From Actinomycetota bacterium (GTDB lineage Bacteria; Actinomycetota; Geothermincolia; Geothermincolales; RBG-13-55-18): a DNA stretch of 6,649 bases. The DNA lies in contig JAPWVA010000069.1 of assembly GCA_028275245.1 (NCBI GenBank), positions 1 to 6,649 on the forward strand, read 5' to 3'. The notes under the pieces were generated by a model that was not told the origin of the DNA, ran no database searches, and was given only the letters and a program-made list of their open reading frames with translations. Each line of letters starts with the position of its first letter. The stretch's first letter is position 1. Below are positions 1 through 5,596 of the stretch, one piece after another. The position numbers and the translations under genes are program-made.

Positions 1-108
1 GTGGGGGATGACGTGGGTCTCCGCCCACTCCCTGACGATCCTCCCCAGCGGGTCGTCCAGGGGGGAGAGGTACTCCAACGGCCTGGTGAAATCGTCTATG
101 GTCCTCAT
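1..108 (-). CDS. Acyl-CoA dehydrogenase, N-terminal fragment (runs off the window)
   Basis: Only the first 36 codons are present; the gene continues past position 1. The ATG at 108-106 follows a strong ribosome binding site (GGGAGGTG, about 112-119) at good spacing. The visible peptide begins MRTIDDFTRPLEYL, then a segment DPLGRIVREWAETHVIPH. This matches the first helix of acyl-CoA dehydrogenases, where a charged amphipathic helix is followed by a short 'V-x-P' turn. Family members are FAD-dependent enzymes that introduce a C2-C3 double bond into acyl-CoA thioesters and pass electrons to an electron transfer flavoprotein. The start lies 17 bases after the stop of another dehydrogenase homologue, so the two are almost certainly one operon and perhaps one enzyme. 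The catalytic residues lie outside the window, so activity cannot be judged. The family call rests on a short helix plus context, hence moderate confidence. Confidence 0.7.
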   Translation of the reverse strand, partial: MRTIDDFTRPLEYLSPLDDPLGRIVREWAETHVIPH

Positions 109-125
109 CTTTCACCTCCCTGGAA

Positions 126-1334
126 TCAGAGGGTGGTAGCCTGGTAGAAGCGGCGGGAGACATCCATCTTGGCCAGCTCGTAAGGACCTAGGGCCAGCTG
201 CACCGTCTTCACGTCCCGCCAGTAGCGTTCCAGCTGCCATTCCTTGGCGTAGCCTGCCGAGGCCATCATCTCCATGGCCTGGTGGGTGGCCCTCTCCGCC
301 GATTGGGCAACCTGGTGAGCGATCATCAGTGCGTTGACGTGATTTTCCTCGGAGCCGGCGGGGCCGTATACCTCGGGGAGGGAAAGCACCCTGGCCAGGT
401 GCCAGGTCAGGATGCGGGAAAGGGAGGTCTCCTTGGCCACCTCCGCCATCACCGAGGCGGTGAGGGGGTTCTCCTTGAATATGTTATCCCTTCCCTTGAT
501 GACCCGGTTGTCCCCCCATTCCCGCAGGATCTCGAAGGCAGCGAACATCGCCCCCACGCAGCAGGCTGATACTCCTAGGCACAGCCAGGCGATGAAGCTA
601 CGGCACTCCTCCGGGCCCAGGGCCACCGCCAGGGCACCGGGCACTCGGACCTTGGAGAAGGTGACGGGGCAGTGTAGGTCGGCGGCCAGTCCGGTCCGCT
701 TCACCATCTCGCCCCTTTCCACCCCTTTGGCATCGGCGGGCACGACCACGAGGCCCACACTGTGTTCCGATCCCTCCAGGGAGCACATCACTGCGAAGAG
801 CGAAGAGTTACCTCCGAAGGCCAACGGGCGGGCAGCCTCCGCCTCCACCGTGAATCCGCCCCGGGATTCCCTGGCCACGGCTTGAGGTCTTTCCCGGAAA
901 AGGGGGAGCAGCGGGGCCACCAGAGACAGGTTTTCCTTCGAGGTTATAAGGGGGGCGAGCTCGCGGCACGCCTCCTCTTTGATCCTCCCCTCCATGGCCA
1001 CCAGCTGCTGTAAAGAGAAGAGGCAGGCCAGGGCGAAGGCGATACCCACATCTCCCCGGGCTACCTGTTCCAGGGCGGAGGCGGCGGTGAGGGCGGCGGC
1101 AGGCTGGTTGTGGCCATCGCCCCCGTGCTCCTCTGGCCAGAGCAATCGCTGGAGGCCGATCTCCAGGAAGAGCTTCTTCATGGCCGGCTCCAGGAGCTCG
1201 CTGTAACTTTCCTTGAGCTCCAGCCGCTTGGCCATGAGTTCGCTCTCCGCCCACCTCTCCAGGGTCTCCGCCAGGGACGATTCCAGGTCCCCTGTCCACT
1301 CCCGGGGACAGGGAAAGAGCTTAGAATCCCCCAT
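126..1334 (-). CDS. Acyl-CoA dehydrogenase family protein lacking the usual catalytic glutamate (possible non-catalytic subunit)
   Basis: This 402-residue protein has the usual acyl-CoA dehydrogenase length. An N-terminal helical domain carries a WPEEHGGDG motif (residues 66-74) and ALEQVARGDVGIAFA (87-101). A central beta domain ends in KRTGLAADLHCPVTFSKVRVP (from residue 212), corresponding to the family's G-x-x-x-S..F..V.VP strand. A C-terminal helical bundle holds GYAKEWQLERYWRDVK (361-376), like the family's GY..E...ER..RD.K. Two core features are abnormal. After WRDVK the sequence is TVQLALGPYE, placing Leu382 where medium- and short-chain enzymes have the base glutamate of IYEGT. The central motif ALTEP..GSD is not recognisable; LVAPLLPLF stands near it. 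The start is ATG 1334, with AGGAGG five bases upstream; an in-frame GTG at 1340 overlaps that Shine-Dalgarno. It is followed after 17 bases by a second dehydrogenase gene. I infer a partner subunit of a heteromeric dehydrogenase; a divergent enzyme with a relocated base is the alternative. Confidence 0.9.
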   Translation of the reverse strand: MGDSKLFPCPREWTGDLESSLAETLERWAESELMAKRLELKESYSELLEPAMKKLFLEIGLQRLLWPEEHGGDGHNQPAAALTAASALEQVARGDVGIAFALACLFSLQQLVAMEGRIKEEACRELAPLITSKENLSLVAPLLPLFRERPQAVARESRGGFTVEAEAARPLAFGGNSSLFAVMCSLEGSEHSVGLVVVPADAKGVERGEMVKRTGLAADLHCPVTFSKVRVPGALAVALGPEECRSFIAWLCLGVSACCVGAMFAAFEILREWGDNRVIKGRDNIFKENPLTASVMAEVAKETSLSRILTWHLARVLSLPEVYGPAGSEENHVNALMIAHQVAQSAERATHQAMEMMASAGYAKEWQLERYWRDVKTVQLALGPYELAKMDVSRRFYQATTL

Positions 1335-1339
1335 CTCCA

Positions 1340-1345
1340 CCTCCT
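1340..1345 (-). promoter_or_regulatory. Ribosome binding site that fixes the dehydrogenase start
   Basis: On the minus strand AGGAGG is followed by five bases (TGGAG) and then ATG at 1334. The alternative GTG start at 1340-1338 overlaps this site, so it would have no ribosome binding site of its own. The ATG is therefore preferred. Confidence 0.8.
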
Positions 1346-1543
1346 TCCCTTAGAGGCGGGGGCGATGGCTGGCCCAATACCTGGGAAGTCCCCTCCGAAA
1401 CGAGCAAGATGGGGAAACTTGGGACCTTTCCCGGTTTTGTCCAGGCCGCCAGCCCCCATACCATTTCCACACCATCACGGAGAAACCACGGGGGACATCC
1501 CGCCGGATTACCCCCACGGATTTGTATGCATTCCCCGCTATCG

Positions 1544-1572
1544 AAGATATGGGTTGGAGGGCTAGGGAACAA
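1544..1572 (-). promoter_or_regulatory. Candidate sigma-70-type promoter for the acyl-CoA dehydrogenase operon
   Basis: On the minus strand, TTGTTC (1572-1567) and TATCTT (1549-1544) are separated by exactly 17 bases. They match the consensus -35 and -10 boxes at three and four of six positions. The -10 box lies inside a short inverted repeat, GATA-3-TATC on either strand (1539-1549), which could be an operator half-site pair. The expected transcript would begin near 1537 and have a leader of about 200 bases before ATG 1334. The position just after a probable terminator makes sense for a new transcription unit. Box matches of this quality occur by chance. Confidence 0.3.
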
Positions 1573-1587
1573 TGGGGTGAATCCCTC

Positions 1588-1611
1588 CAAAAGCATGGGG
1601 GAACTCCCCCA
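1588..1611 (-). terminator. Probable intrinsic terminator for the response regulator transcript
   Basis: A perfect 7-bp inverted repeat TGGGGGA/TCCCCCA (1596-1602 and 1605-1611) is separated by two bases; opening the innermost pair gives a six-pair stem with a four-base loop. On the minus strand it is followed by TGCTTTTGG, a short T run at 1592-1589. It lies about 310 bases after the regulator stop and just ahead of the candidate dehydrogenase promoter. The T run is short, so termination may be partial. Confidence 0.4.
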
Positions 1612-1711
1612 CCGCCCCTTGGGTGGCGGAACTTGAAGGCAGGAGAAAGGAAGGAAAAACGGTTAGCGGGTGCGGGATACCAGGAGGCAGGGGGGAGGGG
1701 CGACCCACGCC

Positions 1712-1731
1712 ACCGTCATCCCCGTGACGGT
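1712..1731. repeat. Perfect inverted repeat ACCGTCA-N6-TGACGGT, possible operator
   Basis: Seven bases, ACCGTCA (1712-1718), are repeated in inverse orientation as TGACGGT (1725-1731) around a six-base centre (TCCCCG). There is no T run on either side, which argues against an intrinsic terminator. The 20-base dyad with a 13-base arm spacing looks like a site for a dimeric DNA-binding protein. It lies about 190 bases from the response regulator stop and about 140 bases upstream of the candidate dehydrogenase promoter. Whether the adjacent NarL-type regulator binds it is unknown. Confidence 0.4.
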
Positions 1732-1920
1732 TCCGGCCCCAAGCCCTTCCACCTGGGACCGGCTGGTTAAATGATCCAGGCAGGATGGCTGCTGGAAGCG
1801 AACCCGATGCGCAAGGCCGGGAAACGGCTGGCGGGGAAGGTAAGCGGTTTCGGGAGGTCGTGTCCGTTCCCGCGTTCAGGTCGTCTGGGGAAAGACATCG
1901 GGGTCGGCTTGCCAGGGCCT

Positions 1921-2571
1921 TCAGGGCTCGCCGCGTACCCTCAAGAAGTACCGGACGGCGGCGGTGCGGGAGTCCACTCCCAGCTTGCGGTAAATGTTGG
2001 AGATGATCTTCTCCACAGTCTTGGGAGAGATGTAGAGGCGGGAGGCGATCTCCTTGTTGCTCATCCCCTCGCTCATGAGTGCCAAGACGTCGTATTCCCG
2101 GCTTCCCAGAAGGTCCAGCCGGGAACCCTCCCCCGCGAAATCACCCTCCCGGGCCATCTCCACGATGGTCTCCAGGATCTGGGGGCTGAAGGCCCTCTCG
2201 CCCCGATATACCTTTCTCACCGCGTCCACCAATTCGAAGCCAGCTACCTTCTTTAGGAGGTATCCGTCGGCGTCCGCCTGCAGGGCGCGGTGAACGTACT
2301 CGTAATCTTCGTACATGGAGAGGAGGATGACCTTGATGTGGGGGAGGTGTTCCTTGAGCATCCGGCAGGCCTCTATCCCCGATATTCCCTGAAGCCTTAT
2401 GTCCATGATGACCACGTCGGGGCGGAGGCTTTCCGCCCGGGCCAGGGATTCCTCGCCGCTCTCCGCCTCCCCCACCACCTCCAGGTCGGGCTGCTTCTCC
2501 ATGAGGGATGCCAGCCCCTCTCGCAGTATGGCATGGTCATCCACCAGAAGAACCCTTATGGTGCCCTCCAT
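1921..2571 (-). CDS. NarL/FixJ-family DNA-binding response regulator
   Basis: This 216-residue protein has the standard length and layout of NarL-type regulators. The receiver domain (about 5-122) starts with VLLVDDH, giving the acidic pair Asp11-Asp12. The phosphoacceptor is Asp57 in VVIMDIRL, Ser85 is the conserved hydroxyl position, and Lys107 in GYLLKK is the conserved lysine. After a linker, a LuxR-type helix-turn-helix runs from about 155 to 212, with REYDVLALMSEGMSNKEIA and the recognition-helix region ISPKTVEKIISNIYRKLGV. All receiver residues needed for phosphotransfer are present. The cognate kinase is very likely the HisKA_3-type kinase encoded just upstream, since that kinase class pairs with NarL-type regulators. 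The start ATG at 2571 has only a short AGGA two to three bases upstream, a weak ribosome site. The target genes are not shown by sequence; the dehydrogenase operon downstream is the obvious candidate. Confidence 0.96.
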   Translation of the reverse strand: MEGTIRVLLVDDHAILREGLASLMEKQPDLEVVGEAESGEESLARAESLRPDVVIMDIRLQGISGIEACRMLKEHLPHIKVILLSMYEDYEYVHRALQADADGYLLKKVAGFELVDAVRKVYRGERAFSPQILETIVEMAREGDFAGEGSRLDLLGSREYDVLALMSEGMSNKEIASRLYISPKTVEKIISNIYRKLGVDSRTAAVRYFLRVRGEP

Positions 2572-2733
2572 TTTCCTATACCCGCAATCGCTCGTCGATG
2601 TTCGTCCATGTCGCGCGGATGGCCCAAGCTTGTGGGGCCCTCCATGTTCCGACCCGTAACCGGAAAGCGTACCCGGCGTCCGGGGCGCCCGGGTCTGCCC
2701 TCGTTCCCCGTCTCCGGGTCCAGGGGGGAGCCC
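2572..2733. other. 162-base spacer between kinase and regulator, with a GC-rich hairpin
   Basis: Kinase and regulator genes of this class usually abut or overlap; here they are 162 bases apart. Within the spacer, ACCCGGCG (2671-2678) can pair with CGCCCGGGT (2686-2694), giving eight pairs with one bulged base and a seven-base loop. On the minus strand the hairpin is followed a few bases later by a TTT. It could attenuate or process the message so that kinase and regulator are made at different levels. I see no convincing promoter and no credible small gene here. Confidence 0.4.
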
Positions 2734-4368
2734 TCAGGCCGGGTCCTCCGAGAGCCGCTCTGCGGGTACATGCACCCGCACCAGGACCCCTTTCCCCCGG
2801 GAGGTGATATCGAGCCTGCCCCCCAATTGGGCCGCCCTTTCCCGCATGTTGATCATCCCCAGGTGAAGCCTCTCGTCGCTGGTGCTCCCTACGGGCATGC
2901 CCCTACCGTTGTCTGCCACCGCTAGGGTGATGCCCTCCGAGTCCCTCTCCATAAGAACCAGCCCCCGATCGGCACCGGAGTGTTTCACTACGTTGGAAAG
3001 GGCTTCCTGGGCGATGCGGAAAAGGTTGATCTTAACCGAGTAGGGGAGGTAACCCTCCTCCCCTCGCACCACCAGTTCGAAGCGGATGGGGCTTTCCGAG
3101 TTGAAACGCCGCACCAGGTGCCTCAGGGCCTCAGAGAGGCCTAGGTCGTCAATGACCGGTGGATGCAAGGAGGAGGAGATGTCGTGCAGCTTTTCCAGGA
3201 CCTGGGATATGGATTCCACCGCCGAGCGCACATGCCTCACGGTGGACTCGGGGAGGCCGTCTTCCTCTAGGGCCATCTGGAGGTTGACCAGGGCGAAGGT
3301 GAGGTCCTGTCCGGTGGCGTCGTGCAGGTCCCGGGAGAGGTCCGCCCGCTCCTTCTCCTGGACCTCGGTGAGGGATTGGAAGAGCGACCTCAGTTCCAGG
3401 TTCTTCCTTTCCAGCTCGCGGTAAAGTTCCATGACCTGATAGTGTTTGTAGCTCATCTCGGTCACCACCCGGGCGAGGGCGTTCATCACCGAGAGGAGGA
3501 ACTCCGCTTCCTCCAGCTTGAGAACCCTCACGCGGTCCAGGGATTCCAGCAGGGGGCCGGGGTCAATGCCCAGCTCCTCGGCCAGCTGTCGGTATCGCTC
3601 CTTCTCCGGTGGATGTGCCAAGGAAGCGTCGCCGCTGATCATCCCCACCATCTCCCCGTTGAGGATGAGGGGGGCGTCGAAGCAGAAGAAGCCAGCGTGG
3701 CAGACGCGGACCCTGGGAGCCATGGTCCGGGCCAGTTCCTCCAGGGCGGCGATGGCCGAGCCGTAACAACGCCGGACGCCCTCAAGAGAATCGATTATGA
3801 GCTTGCAATGCTCGCCGCCGGTGGAGCTCACCACCACCGGCATGCAGTTCATGTCCAAGACCCAGAGTCTCACGCCCGTTATGCGGGAGAGTTCGTCCAC
3901 AACCTCCTGTAGGTAGGAGAGGTCCAAGACGTGGGTGAAGGCGATGTCCTTAAGCTGGAAGGAGCTGATCAGCCGCCCGTATTCCTCCGGGGGACGGAGG
4001 ACGCCCATCTCCATGAGCATCCTGCCCATGCCCGCCGCTAGCTCCTCCTCGAAGGAGCGCAGCTCCAGGTGCAGCTTTTCCTCCCTGACCATCTTCACCA
4101 GCAGCTCCCCGAACTCCTTAGGGCTTTTCGCCGCCAGGAAGGGCCTCAAATCCTCCTCGGTGGCGAAGATCATCTCCAGGTGGGGACGGGGGGTGTCTTC
4201 CCCGGAGGATAAGGGCACGAAACGGCCACCTTCTTTGCGCACCAAGCGTCGTTGACGGGCGAGACGGCCCGCCAGGACCACTCCGTCCTCCAGCACCTCT
4301 AGGGAGCGTCGGAGGGGCGAGTCTCCCTTCAGGAAGAGCCTCTCCACCAGCAGATCCAGCGCCGACAT
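2734..4368 (-). CDS. Soluble PocR-domain sensor histidine kinase (HisKA_3/NarX-UhpB type)
   Basis: The protein has 544 residues and no membrane segment, so it should be a cytoplasmic sensor. Residues 1 to about 135 form a charged, mostly helical region I do not recognise. Residues about 138-300 match the PocR ligand-binding domain, with Cys188 (GGEHC), Cys201 (RRCYGS), Cys223 in RVCHAGFFCF, and the strand NGEMVGMISGD. A probable coiled coil (313-345, ELYRELERKNLELRSLF) leads to the dimerisation and phosphoacceptor domain with RDLHDATGQDL, making His349 the phosphorylated residue. The ATPase domain shows the N box (FRIAQEALSNVVKHS, Asn459), the G1 box DNGRG (486-490) and LGMINMRERA (503-512). 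All catalytic elements are intact. PocR domains were predicted in the literature to sense small hydrocarbon derivatives; the ligand here is unknown. ATG 4368 is preceded directly by an in-frame TAG, so the gene cannot start further upstream; its ribosome site (GAAGGA) is rather distant. It begins 21 bases after the AIM24 gene. Confidence 0.94.
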   Translation of the reverse strand: MSALDLLVERLFLKGDSPLRRSLEVLEDGVVLAGRLARQRRLVRKEGGRFVPLSSGEDTPRPHLEMIFATEEDLRPFLAAKSPKEFGELLVKMVREEKLHLELRSFEEELAAGMGRMLMEMGVLRPPEEYGRLISSFQLKDIAFTHVLDLSYLQEVVDELSRITGVRLWVLDMNCMPVVVSSTGGEHCKLIIDSLEGVRRCYGSAIAALEELARTMAPRVRVCHAGFFCFDAPLILNGEMVGMISGDASLAHPPEKERYRQLAEELGIDPGPLLESLDRVRVLKLEEAEFLLSVMNALARVVTEMSYKHYQVMELYRELERKNLELRSLFQSLTEVQEKERADLSRDLHDATGQDLTFALVNLQMALEEDGLPESTVRHVRSAVESISQVLEKLHDISSSLHPPVIDDLGLSEALRHLVRRFNSESPIRFELVVRGEEGYLPYSVKINLFRIAQEALSNVVKHSGADRGLVLMERDSEGITLAVADNGRGMPVGSTSDERLHLGMINMRERAAQLGGRLDITSRGKGVLVRVHVPAERLSEDPA

Positions 4369-4389
4369 CTACCGTTGGCCGTTTTTCCT

Positions 4390-5352
4390 TCAATGACCGA
4401 GGATGCCCCCCAGGATTCCCCCAGCTCCGCCGCCTCCCCCGCTCGAGGGGTCCTGCAGGCTGGTCTTGGGGGCTTCCTCGCTGGGTTGTATCACCACGAA
4501 GCCCTGGCCCTCGAAGGCCAGTTGGAAGATCTCCCCATGCGTGGAGCCGAAGATGCCCTTCAGGCTGGATAGGTTGGCGTCCACGTGCACCCGGGGATTC
4601 AAGCCCTGGGACCAGGCGACGGTGGCGTTAGGGTCGGCGAAGACTGGCCGGTCTGGGGTGACCTGGAGTGTCAGTGGCTCCCCCTTGCATATGAGCGCCA
4701 GGTAACCCGTCCCCGAGAGGGCCACCGTCCAGAGTCCCCCGGCCAGCATGCCTGCGGCTCCCCGGATGAGTTCTATGTCCCAGGAGATGCCTGGGGTGAA
4801 GGCCAGTAGGTTCAGGGCCTCTACGGTGATGGATTCGCCTTGCAGCTGAAGAAGGATGATATCATTGGCAGCATCTGCCAGGAAGAGATTACCTTCTCCC
4901 TGTGCCTGCATCAGGGTGAACTGTTCCCCGGAAATCTTCTTCTTCAGCCACTTGTCAATACCGCCGCTGCCCAGGCGGGTGAAAGTCATCCTACCCTGGT
5001 AGGCCACCATGGACCCCGCCTTGGCCAGCACCTGGCCTCCGCAGGCCTGCAGGTTCACCCGCAGTAGCTTTTTGTTCTGCAATGCGAAGGGAAGGGAGCT
5101 GGCTTCTTCTCTGGAAGAACTTACCAATTTTGATAAGGACACCGGCGAAGTGCCGGCATGTGTCCCTTCCAGAGGGGCCGCGGGGGGAACGGGTGCCGGC
5201 GGCGTGGTGGTCAATGGTTCCAGGGGGGGACCAGCGGAGGGTGGGAGATTTCCAGGAGTGGAAAGCCCCTGCGCGGCTAGAGGCGCTCCGCAGAAGCGGC
5301 AGAACCGTCCTCCCTCTACCTCCCTGCCGCATTCCTGACATCTCAAGACCAT
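4390..5352 (-). CDS. AIM24 (DUF124) family protein with N-terminal zinc ribbon
   Basis: The 320-residue protein opens with a zinc-ribbon knuckle pair, Cys5-x2-Cys8 and Cys18-x2-Cys21 (CQECGREVEGGRFCRFCG). A proline-rich, probably disordered linker (about 25-70) follows. An AIM24-type beta domain runs from about 97 to 290, recognisable from GSMVAYQGRMTF, the KKKISGEQF segment, QGEGNLFLAD, the GTGYLAL strand, and FEGQGFVVIQP near its end. The last 17 residues are glycine-rich and hydrophobic (GGGGGAGGILGGILGH). No signal peptide or membrane helix is seen, so it is predicted cytosolic. The biochemical role of bacterial AIM24 proteins is poorly known, and I do not assign one. ATG 5352 is preferred because AAGGGGA lies six bases upstream; an ATG at 5358 touches that purine run and would add only Met-Lys. 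Its stop lies 21 bases before the kinase gene, so the two are probably one transcript. Confidence 0.88.
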   Translation of the reverse strand: MVLRCQECGREVEGGRFCRFCGAPLAAQGLSTPGNLPPSAGPPLEPLTTTPPAPVPPAAPLEGTHAGTSPVSLSKLVSSSREEASSLPFALQNKKLLRVNLQACGGQVLAKAGSMVAYQGRMTFTRLGSGGIDKWLKKKISGEQFTLMQAQGEGNLFLADAANDIILLQLQGESITVEALNLLAFTPGISWDIELIRGAAGMLAGGLWTVALSGTGYLALICKGEPLTLQVTPDRPVFADPNATVAWSQGLNPRVHVDANLSSLKGIFGSTHGEIFQLAFEGQGFVVIQPSEEAPKTSLQDPSSGGGGGAGGILGGILGH

Positions 5353-5596
5353 TTTCATCCCCTTTCATGCCGCCCGCGGGGGCCCCGGCGCATCCCCTGA
5401 GCGATCTCCGCAGCCCGTGGGACACCTGACCTGATGCTCAAGGCTATTATCCCCTATGAAGGGCGCGGCATAAACCTCGGACGTGAGCTCCTCCTGGCCT
5501 ACGTCTCGGTTTTGATGGGTCGTGTCCAGGGAGTCAGGAGAACCGGAGGGCTTCCGCTATGTTCCAGGCAGGCCTTTCCCGCGGCGTCAGGCGGGG
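5353..5596. other. 244-base spacer between the lipoprotein and AIM24 genes
   Basis: No credible gene lies here. On the minus strand it begins just after the lipoprotein stop with a GC-rich 5-bp hairpin (CCCGC/GCGGG, about 5596-5579). Next is a bulged stem in which GAACCGGA (5540-5547) pairs with TCCG (5553-5556) and GTTC (5561-5564). Neither is followed by a T run, so termination between the two genes is uncertain. A promoter-like element and the AIM24 ribosome site (AAGGGG, about 5359-5364) complete the spacer. Confidence 0.5.
5446..5474 (-). promoter_or_regulatory. Candidate promoter for the AIM24-kinase unit
   Basis: On the minus strand GATAAT (5451-5446) matches the -10 consensus at five of six positions. 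Seventeen bases upstream is TTTATG (5474-5469), a poor -35 box with three matches. The predicted transcript would begin near 5440, giving a leader of about 90 bases before ATG 5352. The good -10 box in a GC-rich background is the main support. Confidence 0.35.

Larger units (their letters stand above)
1335..1920. other. 586-base noncoding region between the response regulator and the dehydrogenase operon
   Basis: No reading frame here has family resemblance or a convincing start. Reading along the minus strand it holds, in order: a perfect inverted repeat (1731-1712), a second imperfect GC-rich hairpin around 1631-1611, a compact hairpin followed by a short T run (1611-1588), a promoter-like pair of boxes (1572-1544), and the dehydrogenase ribosome binding site (1345-1340). 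Its length and organisation suggest it separates two transcription units and contains the control region of the acyl-CoA dehydrogenase operon. Between about 1920 and 1740 I see nothing distinctive. Confidence 0.6.

Noticed and set aside
808..1299. Minus-strand frame of 163 codons within the dehydrogenase gene, considered as a sign of frameshift
   Set aside because: The dehydrogenase frame is continuous with family motifs from end to end, so no frameshift is needed.
1338..1340. GTG as the start of the dehydrogenase homologue
   Set aside because: It overlaps the Shine-Dalgarno AGGAGG; ATG at 1334 has correct spacing.
1771..2256. Long open frame on the plus strand (161 codons) opposite the response regulator
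   Set aside because: It is antisense to a clear NarL-type gene and its translation has no domain-like pattern; an artefact of GC-rich codon structure.
3322..3912. Plus-strand open frame of 196 codons inside the kinase gene
   Set aside because: It mirrors the well-supported PocR kinase and is rich in His, Gln and Gly as typical of antisense frames.
5356..5358. ATG at 5358 as the start of the AIM24 gene
   Set aside because: The purine-rich ribosome site almost touches it; ATG 5352 has six bases of spacing. The difference is two residues and is not certain.
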